Below, piece after piece: positions 41,989-55,093 of a stretch of 64,000 bases of DNA (within the stretch, counting starts at the first letter, position 1; each line of letters opens with the position of its first letter). Origin of the DNA: Phellopilus nigrolimitatus (lineage: Eukaryota > Basidiomycota > Agaricomycetes > Hymenochaetales > Hymenochaetaceae); contig JAJOHG010000006.1 of the NCBI GenBank assembly GCA_021029095.1, positions 310,001 to 374,000 on the forward strand. The letters are read 5' to 3'. The notes below the pieces were generated by a model, which saw nothing but the letters and a program-made list of their open reading frames with translations, ran no database searches and was not told where the DNA came from. The translations under genes were made by a program, and so were the position numbers.

Positions 41989-44900
41989 CTAGAGAAAACC
42001 GATCTTTTTCCAGTACTTCACCCATTTCCTTACATCTTCGGCCGTAAGGGGGCTTTTTCTCGTGTCTCTCATAGTTTGAGAAACACGCTGCGCTTCATCG
42101 AGCGAAAGCCGTTTCAGACCCATCGCCTCCTCTGTCCCAGAGGCGGCCAGGTTAGCGGAGCGGAAGAAATCGACAATGCGCAGCGCGGGGTTGTTTCGCG
42201 AGGTCTCCACGGCCTCTTCTGCACTTAAGTTGGCGTAGCTTTTTTCGAGCCGCGCGAGCCAGTCGGGGTACGGAACCAGCGCGACGCCGAGCTCCTTGGA
42301 CGCTGGCTCGAATATTGTGTCCCAAGCGACGGGATTCGGGTGCGTGAGGTGGAGAACTTGGGCAGGCGAACCGCGCATCTCTACGATGGCTTGCGCAGCG
42401 GTATCTATCGGATCCACGAGACCGTTTGCTGCAATTGTACCGAACATCAGCATACGACTGAAAGAAAGAAAAAGAACTCTTGACTGCCTGACCTGACCAA
42501 GGGAAGGCAAACATCCAAGGCTGCTGCCCGATTTGAACACAGCCGGCAACCACTGGCTCGAGTTCCAACAGCCATTATTTGTCGTTCCACTCAGCTGCCC
42601 AATCCGAACCGTGACTGGCTTCAACGGCGTCTTCGAGGCAGCGATAGAGAGGAGCTGTTCGCAGACCCATTTAGACTCGCTATATCCCGTGCCGACAGCC
42701 ACCGCCGCTTCAACAGGCTCCTCTTTTACCGGGTCATTGCTTGGATGCTCTGAAGTCCATTGTTATTAAGTACCGAAATTAAGAGTGAAACTGGTAGACA
42801 CTGACGCATAAGTACGCCAATCGAGCTGGTAAACAGGATGCGTGGAGGAGATTGCAGAGGCGAAGATAACGCCAAGTCAATTAGCCGACGAAGGCCGGCG
42901 ATGCTCGGCTCGAAGGAGGTCAGCGACATATTAAAGTTGACAGGATATGCTATAGCACGCATCAGCCGGTATTCCGTATTTTCCCCAGAAGGCTTACCAT
43001 TGTGTATAATATGGGTGACAGACGTCCTGACCTTAAAGCAACATATTAGATACGTAATTTTCTGACATGCCGTATAATCGCTCACTTGTGTAAAGATATC
43101 GACATCAAGGCCCAACGTTTCGTCGTCAAGACTCCCCTCCAGCAAGACGAATTTCGTCAACTCTAGCAAACCTATATCCAAGCCCCTCTCCTCTAATGCT
43201 GCTTTCTGACGCTCGAGTAAGTTCCTGCCCTTCCTGTTTAGTGCGTATACACGTCCTACGCCTGGAGATTGAAGGAGACTCGCGAGGATATTGGCACCGA
43301 GGCCGCCAGTCGTGCCGGTGACCAGCACAACGTCCTTCTTGGGTGGAGAAACATGTGCGTCTAAAACGTGTATAGGAAAATCATCACTGTACTTTGATAC
43401 TAAATCGTGCATTTCATCGACTTTATTCTGTAACTGATCTCGGTCGGAAGTTCCGTGCGAGGAATCTGTGAGTCCTGAAATGTACGTAGCGAGCGATGCA
43501 ATTGAGGGATGGTGATAGACGAAGTTTATAGGGAAGCTCCTGGTGTCGGAGCCCGTAGAAACTCGCAAGGCATTCAGGAGTGTGTTTCGAATCCAAGTAG
43601 CCTGCAAACTGAAAAGAATGCTTAATATGCACATAGAATGAATAATCATAGGACGAGTACTAACCTGTCACATCCGTACTGAAAGAAATCGACTTCGTCC
43701 TTCACCGCATGATTCATCACCTTCTTGACCACGGCCCTCACGAAGTCAAGCGCGTGTGGCAAGTCCCAACTCGGAGGAAAAGGGATATCGGGCTGAGCAG
43801 TCTCCTCGACAGCTTTATATACTGCGTCTATTTCCTTCTCGTAGTTGTTGATGGTAGCTTGACGGCGAGGCGTATTCTTGGCTGTATAGGTAAACGGCTT
43901 CTCAGGCGAGGATACGAGTATCATCTAAAGTTGCGACATGGTATGGTTCGTAAACACGATGGGAAATACTGCAGAGTTTTGATCACCTCTTTGAAAATTC
44001 TTGAATGTTGCGGTGCATATTCGTTCATCCGCTCTACTGTCGGCCTTCAAATGCTTAAGTTAGCCTCTAGCGTGCATTATGATTTTAGGGACGAACCATA
44101 TCTTCTGACGAAACTCTTTAAGGGCTTCGGTATCGGTGGTATCAAATTTAAATTCCGCCTTTGGTTCGACGAGCACCCCTGCATTGAATCTTCCCCTGCC
44201 AAACATCAAAGACGCATGGACATGCGGATCCTGATTCAAAATACTTTCTGCAAAAGAATACAAATTAGCACAACGCCTTCCGCGTACTTGTACAAGTTCG
44301 ACAGACCCAAAGGCCCTGGATTTGTCTAGATTGAGACTGGATTAATGCCAACAGCACTATAGGAGGACGAGTAGATGGATACAGCACCTTTTCGCCGGTC
44401 GAGTGCATGATCTGATCATCGGCTCTCCCGAACACTCTCCAATATCCTGGCTTTGTCGGGTGTGGCTCCAAGAGGTCATTAGTCGCATACGCATCTAAAC
44501 CGTTGATTGTCGTGTTGAAAACATTCGGCATTCCGTGCTTATGTGGCTAGGAGAAAGACGTCAGTTAAATTACCAGCGAGGCGAAGACACCAATCTCACG
44601 AGTATCGCTAATTCGAAGATACCATCTCCATGAGGGATGAACTTAGGGTTTACGATTCGGGATATCTGAAAGTAATTCCATTCCATTCCAACCTCCTCTA
44701 AGCGAAGTCAGAAACAGACTAGTACTTTCGGTAGAGACTGCTCACTGGGGATGATAGGGCTCATTACACCGCACTCGGTACTGGAGAATACTAGAGTCAA
44801 CGGAGTCCATCTACTATTGTCACTTTTGACTTACGATCCGAAAAGCACAAAAAGAGAGACACCCTGTCTCGTCAGTGAATCGCCAGCCTTTTTGCTGAGC

Positions 44901-46175
44901 GGACCACCGCCGAAAATCTAACCTCGGTTTGTTATCTGATAGGAAAATTTCGACATACACAAACTTACGACACCATTGATCTTCTGCAAATTAGCGACAT
45001 ACTCGCTATTGCGTTCCCAATCCTGAGACAACTTTTCAAGAAATATTCGGAGGTCAAAGAAAAATGAAACATACTTCGAGGAAGCTCGGTACACAGAAAA
45101 TGATATCGCTTTTGGTGTCCATAGACCCTTTCATGACGTTATCAGAGTTGGGAAGTATTGCTGGTGAGCTCGGTTGGAAGGTAGCCAAAACTAGACCGGA
45201 CAAAGCCTACGACAAAAGACAAATTCGTTTAAGCAAGCATTCGAGAAGAATTTGCGAATACGTACCGAAAAGAGAACAAGCGTGGCGCCCATACCATGGA
45301 ATATAGGCAATGAATGACACGCAATTCGCCGGCCGCACAAGTCGCGCTCTCCGAAGTCTGATTTATATCATCAGCAGCGTGATCGTAGGGTGTAAATGAG
45401 AAGTATTACGTGGAGTCAAGCCAGCCTGCAGCGCGGTGTAGTGCGTATGAGAGATGGGCTTTGGAAATGCAGTAGAACCCGACGAGTGAAGAATAAAGGC
45501 ATTAGAATCTAAGTCGGGCTTCACGTGGGGAAATGGCTTAAAATCGGTTTCATCAATCGGAAGAAAGACGTCCTTAAAATTAGGCATGTCTGATGCTCCT
45601 GGCTTCGCGTCACCGGCATCATCTAGAAGCTTGAAAGACGCCTTTGCGAGAGACTGAAGAGCCTGTTCGCTTCCGACGAGGACATGAGCAGTCTTTGTCT
45701 TACGTAGGAGGTGAGCAACTGCTGCCGGTGAGTTGCGCGGAGAGATCGCAAAGACGGTGAATCCTGCGCGAACGATACCAGCAACAAATGCGATATAAGT
45801 TATGGTGTCTGTGGTCAAAAAAAGCGAATGAGTTCTTTCTTCTCAAAACTAAATTGTCTATTACTTGCCTGCTGATGACAGGATTGCGACTACTGGCGGG
45901 TTGAGCGCATCTTCAATGACTATGTTGCCAACTCGAGAGTAAACGATGTGTGCAGCTCTATGAAATGCGCGAACAGCGGCTGGCCACAGTATTTTATGTT
46001 CGACACCTTCAGGATCGGAATAGACAAAAAGGGGGTGGTCTGGAGTATTGTCGAGATGCCAATCATAAATCTCTGGTATTGTCAGAGACCCATCTAGAGG
46101 CGGAAGCTTGAATGTTTTGCTATTAAGAGCTTGAGGGTTTGGGGGCGTCGCGAGCGGTAGAACTTTGTAGTCCAT
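41989..46175 (-). CDS. NRPS-like adenylation-carrier-reductase (A-T-R) enzyme
   Basis: I take the ATG at 46175 (MDYKVLPLATPP); an in-frame ATG lies at 46271. About 15 short exons lead to the stop at 41989, giving roughly 1,050-1,100 residues. The adenylation domain shows the phosphate-binding motif SSGSTAFPKPISHTHY (about 45480) and the late motif YWRVFGRADDQIMHSTGEK (about 44440). The carrier domain has DFFQYGCDSLQATWIR, split by an intron near 43620-43670; its Ser carries phosphopantetheine. The C-terminal thioester-reductase domain has the nucleotide motif VLVTGTTGGLGANILASLL (about 43330) and the catalytic-type YSESKWVCEQLL (about 42690). Such enzymes activate a carboxylic acid as an adenylate, load it on the carrier and release it as an aldehyde or alcohol using NADPH. 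The alpha-aminoadipate reductase for lysine biosynthesis is a relative but is longer with a distinct N-terminus. No other biosynthetic genes flank it, so the product is unknown. Confidence 0.85.
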
Positions 46176-46271
46176 GGCTTCTAATCGGATGTCTGGAGAC
46201 CAAGACTCCTCTGGATAGCAAGTCAGCTTATAAGCTGCACAAGAATGATTAATCGCGACAATTCTATCCAT

Positions 46272-47450
46272 ATTAATAAGAACTCATCGAGCGGCCGCGA
46301 GGGGATTGATATGTGTATTGTTGACTCCATGCCAAAATAACTCTAGGGTGCTAAGTTCGCGGCCTATCAGCTGCGGAGGGCCATAGGCGTCAGTCTCAGT
46401 CGAAGAGCTATTTTGAAGCTATACGTGATCCCCAACTTTCAAAGCAAAATCGCTGATCATTACAACCGCCCAGCTTGGAATTTTCCCCTTGATGGTACAA
46501 ATAGCTCGACAGGCTAAACCACTTCGAATGCCAAGTCAATGTGAACCTTGCGCCCAGCATCGGCATTCGAATAGTGAGTTGCGCCGGCGAAGTGTTCTCC
46601 CGTTCCCGCAGGTTTCAAGGCCGTAAGATATGCGGACTTCGCACATATCAAGCTGGATTCTATTTTGCTTGCTTGACAAACCGCAGACGGCTAAAATTGC
46701 CAGGCGGAGAAGGCGAAAGGAGCCGTCAGCGCTGGCAGTATAGGTCAAAAGGCAAGTAGCTTGCAGATGATACCAAGAACAATGTCGCGGTGATAGCGAT
46801 TTGACGAGCCTCGAGATCCTGCAACAACGGGAAGATGCGTTTTATCCAAGTTCACATTGACGGCGGAATATGTTACTAACTTGCATTTCTTTGATCTTCT
46901 AACTTTTCCTGTAGCTATAATTACAAGTTCCAAGGCCTTGTACAAATTGATCAGCTCTCCGCTCAACGGAGTCGCAAATGCACATACATCGAAGTCATGA
47001 AGGCAGATTTGGTATCTCGCCTTGCCCTCGTTATCTGCGCGGGCGCAAAAACGCAAAGATGATTGGCCAGATGACAGATGTTACAGGCGCACTCTGACCG
47101 ACAGCAAAGTGCTGTACGAGATTCCAAACGCCAATAATAGGGAAATTGCTTTCTGCGCCCAAAGCGCGCCCTTGCATCATTGTCAATCACCTTCAAGGAA
47201 GAAAGGTCTGCATTTTCCATGCTCAGTTTGGTGTGCTGTGTCATATGCGAGCTAATGATAGCCATCCGTAGTTGTTGACGAGCTGATAAGCTTTTACTGT
47301 ACTTGGTTCTTGAACTTACGAGCAGGAGTCTCCAGAACTTGTATTCATTTCCAGTCCCGCTTATTTGTTCAATATACTTTTCCAGAAGTCCATTACATAA
47401 CGTACATGTATTTGTAATTTGGGCAGTCCACCAATTGCACTGAGTCCACC
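46272..47450. other. Intergenic; unassigned minus-strand frames
   Basis: A minus-strand frame is open from the start of the next gene down to 46963 and includes LCNGLLEKYIEQISGTG and KFWRLLL followed by GTAAGT. The sequence matches nothing I know and may be chance or a gene remnant. Promoters of the divergent NRPS-like and GYF genes must lie here. Confidence 0.4.
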
Positions 47451-48741
47451 ATGAAACGCACAAATCCTTCGTCAGAACGTGCCTCGACGTCGCAAAAGCG
47501 CTCGCAGAAGAAGACGCGCTTTGTCTCTCCCGGGGATGACCCCACACGCTTTGCAGAAGATGTCGACGCGCAGCTCGAGGACTCGAAGAGCGCGACACGG
47601 AGGGGTCGCGTGAAGACTGAAGGCTACGACTCGGACTCGAGCGACGACGGCGAGGGCGTCGTTTCAAGTCGGAAGAAACGTACGGGAGATGATGGGGTGG
47701 AGGATGACGATGACGATATGTTTGCGGTGGGCGACAAGGAGGAGACAGCGGAGAATACATCGACGGCGAGAAAGAAGAAGGCAGAGTATCTGCGCCTCGG
47801 TGACATCGAGGGACAGGAATTCAACGAGGCATCTGGCTCGGGCAGCGATGTCTCTGAGGGCGAGCCAGAAGATGAGGATGACGCTGAGCGGCGGAAGAAG
47901 GCCGGTATGGGCTTCGAGTTATCCTCGTTTAATATGCGCGAGGAGATGGAAGAGGGCAAGTTCACCGAGGACGGCAGTTTCGTGCGTACCTTTGACCCAC
48001 ATGCCATCCACGACCGCTGGCTGGACGACACGGACGACCGGGAGATGAAAAGGGCGCGACGCGCAAAACGGGTACAGGAGAAGGCGGAGAAGGAGAAGCT
48101 GAAAGCCGAGGCCCGTGAGGCGCAACAGACAGGGAACAAGGAGGACATAGAGAAGGAGATGCTTTCGATACTCAAGCGAGGAGAGACGGTCTTGGAAGCT
48201 CTTGCACGTCTCGGGGCGAAGGCGAAGAAGACGAAAGGGAAAGAAAAGAGGTATTTGATAATTGAATAGCTATGGGCTCGGTCATGGTGCTAACTGCCTT
48301 TGACTCAGTACAAAAAAACCTCGTACGCACCGCTCTTCGATGGATGTAGATGGCAAGGGCAAACCGCCGCCTACCCCCAAACAAGATCCTTCGAAGCCAA
48401 AGACTCAGATCGAGCACCTCACCACGCTCGCCTCGAGCATCATGTCGTTTGGCGACGTCGACATCTACAGTAAGACGTATGAGCACCTCCTGCGCTCGGT
48501 TCGCGCTTCAGGGAGCGTCGAGCCGGACTGGACGCCGCCGGATGTTAAATACGAGTACAAGTGGGATGTCCCGGAGGCACAACTTCAGAGCGAGGGTGCG
48601 GATCCCCAGGTGTTTGGCCCATTCGGAGAGGATGAGATGAAGGCGTGGTATAGTGCGAACTACTTCGGTGACTCTGGCGAGAAGGTAAAAGTGCGTGCCA
48701 GCGGAGGTGACTGGGGAGATTGGGACGATGTCGTGGATTAA
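47451..48741 (+). CDS. GYF-domain U5 snRNP-associated protein (Lin1/CD2BP2 homologue)
   Basis: Start is the ATG at 47451 (MKRTNPSSERAS). One intron near 48252-48308 joins the two exons; stop TAA at 48739-48741. The N-terminal half is charged and disordered with acidic runs. The middle has conserved family blocks: GFELSSFNMREEMEEGKF, then GSFVRTFDPHAIHDRWLDD and KRGETVLEALARLG. The C-terminal GYF domain reads YEYKWDVPEAQ, VFGPFGEDEMKAWYSANYF, VKVRASGGDW. Length is about 410 residues. Human CD2BP2 (U5-52K) and yeast Lin1 bind Prp6 and Prp8-type U5 components through this fold, which grips proline-rich ligands, and act in tri-snRNP assembly in the nucleus. The identification is strong because both the central blocks and the GYF signature are present. 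Confidence 0.9.
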
Positions 48742-48980
48742 TTAAGTTTAATCTGCTATCTCTTATTGTTTATGCACATTGCGGTCGAATTTCTCACAAA
48801 ACCAAGAAATCGTATAATACAGGGAGCGTCATTGTATTGAGTATCTCTTGTGTACAATTAGCAAACGAAGTTGATGTGGATTTCTATAGCTACAGTTGTG
48901 TCAATGATTATGTCCGTGTTCCATGAAAGAAAGTGTGCTGCCTTCAGCCCAAAATTGAACGGAACGTTGAGTCGCAGCTA
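48742..48980. other. Intergenic between convergent genes
   Basis: Short AT-rich gap between the stop codons of the GYF gene and RAD54. It should hold both polyadenylation regions. Confidence 0.5.
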
Positions 48981-51900
48981 TCAGTGACTGATGTATTGAA
49001 AAACAAAAGAAACTTCGGGAAAGCCAACCTCTGCGCGCAGGAGGTCATCATGGTTGTTCTTAAGCTCTGCGTTCGTGTAGTGATTCCATCTGCAGATTCC
49101 AGTTAGCATCCCACATAGCACTGACTGCGTTCGAGACAAAAAAGAAGGCTCGTACGTGGAGGCATCGCCGTACAGCAGCGCCTGCGACTTCATAAACTGC
49201 TTCCCGTCGCGGCAGCGCTTGCACTTGAACGTCTCGTGCGTTTCACACAGCGTGTTCTCTTTGAACAAGAACAGCTGCCGAAGCATGTCGATCGAGAAGT
49301 GACGCTCCGCGTTTTCCGTCTCGTCGACGACAGCAGACGAAAGCGCTTGCTTCTGCGCCTGTCGTTGAAAGATCTTCTCCTCGATTGTCCCCGTAGAGAT
49401 GAACCGGTACTACAAAACCTGAGCACAGGACAGAAGTGAGATGACCAAGCCACCTGAAACGAGAATAGCACGTACATTCTTTCTTTTGGCCGTCACGCCA
49501 GACGCGCGCCAGAGCCTGCTGATCGGCAGCAGGGTTCCAATCTACACGTGGTTAGTGCAATTCCCGTACGCTCGCTTCTATCGCGACTTACCAGGATCAA
49601 AGAGAATTAAACGGTTGGCACCAATAAGATTGATACCACATCCTCCGGCTTTGCTACTGAGGAGAAAGACAAACTCGGGACGGTTTGGATCATTGAACTG
49701 GTCGACAAGCTTCTGACGTTTATTTACGGTCATAGTCCCATCAAGACGAAAGCAACCATAACTTTAATTTAGGAGTCAGCATCAATCTGTTCCATAGACA
49801 GTCCGCTTCACCTTTTTGACCTGCAGAGCTTCTCAAATAAGTCGAGTGTCTGTGTGTAGTTACTAATGAGAACAATCTTGTCATTTGTCTCCGTTCGAAT
49901 GCGGTGCAGGAACCTAACATCAGCAACATTGAGCATGAATCCATAGCAAAGAAACGCAATTCCTTACCGCTCTAGGACTAAGAATTTGCCACCCCAATCG
50001 CACCGTACACCCTGATTTCGCCCTTTCTCTCTAGCGGACTGACCGGCACCACCAAATCCCTCCGGTATGAGTTTCTCCGAGCCGTGCAGATCCTTTGGGA
50101 GATCGAGCAGCTCGGGATGATTGCATAACTTCTTCAGGATGTTGATGGCCTTAAGGGGCTGCGAGTTCGTCCCTCGTAGAAGCGCTTTGATCTCCGGAGA
50201 AGTTATAAAAAGGCGATAAAGCGCCAGCTGGAATTCGGAGAGGCCGCAGAATACGACCTGCTCGTATTTGACGGGCACTGAAAATAGAGGATAAGTAAGT
50301 TTCGAGACGGGCCTTCCTTGATAGACATACGATATTTCGAGAGTAAATCGTTCGTGCGGCGAATGATGAATGGTGTGACCAAAGAGCCTAGCTCCTTCAG
50401 CTTCTTCTCACATGCCTCCTTGACACTGTCGCTCGCATCGGCATCCCGTCCACGGATAATGGCGTTTTCGAAGTTCTTCCGAAAGTCCATCTTCGAACCG
50501 AGGTAGTTCGGGTTGGCGAAATTAAGAAGAGAAAAGTACTCCGAAAGGTCATTCTTGTACGCGGGTTAGTAATGAGACTCGGATAGAAAACCGACATATT
50601 CACTTGGATTGGGGTCCCAGAAAGAATGACGCGTCCGCTTGACATTTAGAGCGTTCAACGCTTGAAACGTCAGCGAGTCTGCTCATACTTTGTTAAAAAT
50701 GACAGGCCATAAGTAACGGCGTACTTGCCCGAGTTTTTGAGACGGTGCCCTTCATCACAAAGGAGAAGACCAATTGAGCAGTTCGCGAGGTACTCAGACA
50801 AAGTCCGCAACGTCTCGTACGAGACGATCATAACTGAGACGGAAAGTCAACATTAAAAACACTGGAGCTGCGCACAACACGTGCCTGGTTGAGTGACATT
50901 TCTCCCGCTCGCAGCAACCCAGCGGTTGACTTTCACGATCAAGTCTGCTTTGCTTCCCTTCCATCGACCGCCAAAGAGTCCGGTGCATCTGCTCCAAGCC
51001 ACTTCGCTACAGACGGGTTTCATATAAGAACAGTTCCAAAATTTATTGCGTACGCACTCAGCTCATTTGCCCAGTTTTTTACTAGACTGCTTGGACATGC
51101 GATGATACATTTGTCGATGGTCGGCCTTCCACAATGTGGCGACTGCTTCAGTAAAGTCCACATGAGAGCAATGCATTGCAGCGTCTTTCCAAGACCCATC
51201 TCATCAGCCATAATGCATCTGCAAAAAAACCTGAATAGGAAGCTTCGAGTATATTCTATAAAGTCAGACTCACCCGTATTGATTCTCAACAGTCATGCCC
51301 GTAGTACACTTGTACAAGAACTAACGGCAGTGTAAGGAACGTGGTCCCTAGAAGAAAACCCAACGGCGTACCTTTACACCCTCAACCTGATGTGGACGCA
51401 AAACTTTCGTAAGTTTAGGACAAAGAACGACAACTACCTTTTGAGCCTTCTGCTGCTTTTTCTGATCTTCGCCGAGCAACTTGCGCAAAGACTTATGCGG
51501 ATTCATCATGCCCTTCATCTTCTCCTCTACCTCTTTCGCCGCGCGCTCTTTCGCCTCCTCCTTCTCGCGCTCGCGCTTCTCTTCGTCGGTTTCTCTGTCG
51601 TCTATTGTCGGGTCGTACAGCACCATTGCGTGGTCCTCCATCGGGTCGTGCAGCGGGCGAGGAAGTAGCATGGCTTGCGGGCGAATACCCAGTGACACGC
51701 CTGACAGAACCGTGGGTACGACCTCTCCTTTCTTGTTTGTCATACACGGAATCGCAAACTTGCGTGCGGAGAGACTGTCGAACGGCTTTGGGTCGAACTT
51801 AGGGAAGCGCTTGAGGTCGTGCGCAACAAGATCAAGCTCAGGAAGCTCCATATTGCCCTTCTTTCGTTTTTTCTTGGCAGCATCGGAGTCGGAGTCATCA

Positions 51901-52064
51901 TCGTCACCGCCAGCATTCTTGTACGAGACACGCTTGCGTTTGCGTTGTGGCTGGTCGCGTGTCTGCTTGAGGGTTGGCGGCTTGAACGGCTTGTTGACGC
52001 GAACGCTTTCTTGTAAGCGGTCAACGACCTTGCCATCTGCGGTCACCGGCTGCCGTTTTAACAT
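48981..52064 (-). CDS. RAD54: RAD54 recombination-repair ATPase (SNF2 family)
   Basis: Start is the ATG at 52064 ([12 protein letters not shown]), although the frame is open upstream to about 52150 and a 5' exon is possible. About nine exons follow; the stop is at 48981. The N-terminal region has RVNKPFKPP and a basic KRKRVSYK patch typical of RAD54. SNF2 helicase motifs in order: I ([18 protein letters not shown], about 51210), II ([11 protein letters not shown], about 50760), III ([11 protein letters not shown], about 50630), the [14 protein letters not shown] segment, IV-V ([37 protein letters not shown]) and VI ([19 protein letters not shown], about 49520). The family-specific C-terminus follows ([17 protein letters not shown], then a Cys-rich [13 protein letters not shown]). 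RAD54 works with Rad51 in homologous recombination, remodelling nucleosomes and driving strand exchange. Its start faces the chromodomain gene across about 270 bp. Confidence 0.93.
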
Positions 52065-52332
52065 TGCAGACTTAAAAGAAGGTATGCCGCCGTTGTCTCG
52101 TCGATGCTGTTGAGCAGCACGACGATGAGCAAGACGCGTCTTTGAGTCACGTCAACAAGCCTAAACAGCACAACCTTGATTATGTACACAACGCGTGACG
52201 TTTTGTTACACAGCTACTTTCAGCCCAAATCAGCCCACGCGTGCCAATGCTCAGCCCAGGTGGCACGCGCCCTTCCTAGACTCTCTGCCACAGCTACAAC
52301 CAACGGGATAACTCCAGGAAAAGAGGTTGAAA
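52065..52332. promoter_or_regulatory. Shared divergent promoter of RAD54 and the chromodomain gene
   Basis: About 270 bp between two divergent start codons. It contains two adjacent CAGCCCA-type words near 52213-52265 (TCAGCCCAAATCAGCCCA and CTCAGCCCAGG). No further motif is claimed. Confidence 0.5.
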
Positions 52333-55093
52333 ATGGCCAGGGGGAAAGATAAAGACTATGAAGTTGGTAAGATACATCAAGCCATGTCGGTTAATTGCGA
52401 GCTCATTATTAACTGTCATCGCTAAGAGCGCATACTTAAGGCTGTTGTAAGTTACAAGCATGGTAGAAAAATCCAATGGGTAAATTCTTGATTTTTCTAC
52501 CCTTCCCTCACTAACCTGAGAGATATGTTTAGAAATACTATGTCAAAGTTCGTGGAAGTCACGCTTGAGACTCCGGGTGTAAGCTGAACTTACCGTCTAT
52601 TTCTGAACAGTGGAAGGGGTATAACGACAAGGACAATACGTACATATTTGTACATTGGTACACTATGGAACCGTGCTCACTATGTCTGAATTTGTAGCTG
52701 GGAACCATCCGAATCATTCGATCAGTCGCCTGCGCTCATTCGCAACTTCTGGAAAAAGGTAGATACTGAAGGCAGAGAAGTCACGAGCGCAAGGTCTTTC
52801 AAGCGTGGGGAGGAACTCTTTCCTCGTAAGTAGTCTGCTTCCGTTTATGAGGATGTACTCCAACAAGTTACATTCCAGGCGACGGAGAGCAGCCGAACGG
52901 GTCAGACGCAGAGGTAGACCAAGACGCAGAAGGAGAGCCTGAGCACGAGGAACCTTATGCTAGTGCGAAAGGGCGTGGCAGGAAGCGAACGTCTACCATC
53001 ATAGCAACCTCTGAAACACCGACAAAGCGGAAGCGCGGCCGTTCCTCAAGGGCGGGGGCGGAGGCGGCAAAGAAGTCGGCGGATGACGAGGTCGCCGAAG
53101 AAAGCGACACGCGTAGGCGGAGCACAAGGCGGCTCTCGGAGAAAGTGAGCGAGCCCTGACTGCAGAACCGTTACCTAGTGTTGTTGAATCTCCTTGTTCA
53201 ATAGACTTATAGTGTAAAAGGGAAAAGGTTCTCTAAAGGCATAGGAAAGGAAAAGCAGGATAGTGATGAAAATTCAGAAAGTGAGGAAAAGCCCAAGCTG
53301 CCCAAAAAGACGGCGCGTCAAAAAGCCAATAACACACCCCCGCGAAAGAAAAGAAAGGCGTACATCGAAGAAAGTGAGGAGGGAAGCGAAGAAGAGTCAG
53401 ACGCAGAGCCCAGGTATATGAAGCCTTTATTAATGAAGCATCACAGGCTAACGATGTGCCTAGAGATGCGGAACGCGCTTCGTCCCACGGGGGGTCTCTG
53501 TTCAGCGGAGACGAAGGCGCATCAGAGTCCGAGCAGGAAAACATTGGCGCTTCTGAGCCCGCGGCAGTTACTCTAGGATCGACAACTGCTCCTGAGCGAC
53601 AACCCGAGGAAAAACCTGTGCGGGAACCGACTGCAAACATTCCAAGTCCGTCAACCATCGAGCGGCAGCGGCAGCTCGGGAAAAAACCTGCTGCGGCATT
53701 GCCATACCACCGGGCTCGCGCCGCGAGGCCTCTCGTGAAGATGATCGACGACCCAAACATCGACAAGGCTGTCGAAGCTCGCGTCCGTGCGCGTCAGCAG
53801 GGTGCTCTGGCAAGCGGGAGTGGAAGCAACGCTAAGGAACCCTCTGCATCAGGTTCGCTCACCCAAGTAATAAACGACGGTGAGACGCGCAAGCCTATCG
53901 CGACTTATCGCCCGACTCTACTCACGTTCGAGAGAGGGAAGCTGACGCCACAGCGGAGAGAGGCCGCGCTTTCCGTGAGCCCTAATGAAATGACTCCTGT
54001 TGCTCAGGAACATCCGGAGGATCTCAGTGCAATGGAGGTGGATACCCTGGACTCAGTACCGATGGACACGATTCCGGATCACGGCCTTTTAACCAGCACC
54101 GTCGATGACGTAGAAGCACCTTCCGATACAGCACCTCGCGAAGGGCCTCCCCCCGCGGCTGACGAGCTCCTCCGCCTCTCCGGAAGTAGCATTGGGAGAG
54201 ACGACCTTCCCGAATTCAACATAGACGAGGACACCGTAGTCTCGGCAACAACAAAGTAGGCTTTAGATCTCTGCTCTATTCACTTCTTTCTCTAATTCAT
54301 TTAAGCGATCCTGCGACCTCGAGTTTTGGGCAGGCATCTGGAGCTCTTGCAACCCCGGGTGCGGCGTCATGGAAGCAGTCTACCATTTTCGGACCTGCGT
54401 GAGCTCGTTCGTTGTTCTCACTCTAAGCTTCATTTTGCTAAAAACTGTGTAGAACTCCGTTAACGGCGCTGAGCAAGGCCTTCGCAACCGTTACAACAGA
54501 ACCTCCGTGAGTCTACTCTGAGTAAAAATACTAAAGCACGTCTAATTGGGTATCAGGCGCCCGACGCAGATAAAGACGGTGATGCCTCTGCGACTCGACC
54601 CTGCATCGACTATACCTATGGTCTTCAAGGACGTTTCCCCATCTACATACGGCTCGTCTCAAAAGTTGACGACTTTACTAATGGGCGAGCTCGATGGACC
54701 TCCGGGGAAGTTATTCCCAGAAGCTGTGCTCGAGCATGTCACGCTTGGTGGATCATCTGCACGTCTCGGCGTAGACGTAAGCGCGTCGGACGAGCAGCGG
54801 TTGTGGTTCTCAAAGCTAATGGAAGAGCTCGAGAAGAGAAGATTGGTCAGTCTTCTTCATAATTACATTGTTCAGGCGATACTAAACTATTGCAGTTCAT
54901 TGTTACTGTTGGTGGACAGTCCCTTGTTCTTTGCTCATCGCAAAATCGCGATGCCGCGAAACTCCTAGGCTTGCCGAGCTCGCTTGTCGGACTGTCGAAA
55001 AATATCGTGGTACAGCAAATCATTATCAGCAACTATACCTCATACGCGAACATTGCAGTGGAAGCCGAGGAGATCAAACTATCTCAATTCTAG
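52333..55093 (+). CDS. Chromodomain protein with long disordered linker
   Basis: Start is the ATG at 52333 (MARGKDKDYEV). A first intron (GTAAGA) leads to a short exon, then WKGYNDKDNT and, after another intron, WEPSESFDQSPALIRNFWK. These give the chromodomain core, with the aromatic Tyr, Trp and Trp positions that grip methyl-lysine. Between the first strand and WKGY the segment is a little unusual (EILCQSSWKSRLRLR). A linker of about 450 residues follows, rich in Lys, Glu, Ser and Pro, with AT-hook-like KRKRGRSS and acidic blocks. The C-terminal part from about 54550 to the stop at 55093 is ordered and hydrophobic (FIVTVGGQSLVLCSSQN, RDAAKLLGLPSSLVGLSKN). I do not recognise it as a chromoshadow domain. 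HP1-type chromodomains read H3K9 methylation and Polycomb-type ones read H3K27; I cannot tell which applies here. Confidence 0.75.

Noticed and set aside
46963..47760. 265-codon minus frame overlapping the GYF gene
   Set aside because: Its first third is antisense to the well-supported GYF gene. The rest is unrecognised and its supposed splice has no clear partner.
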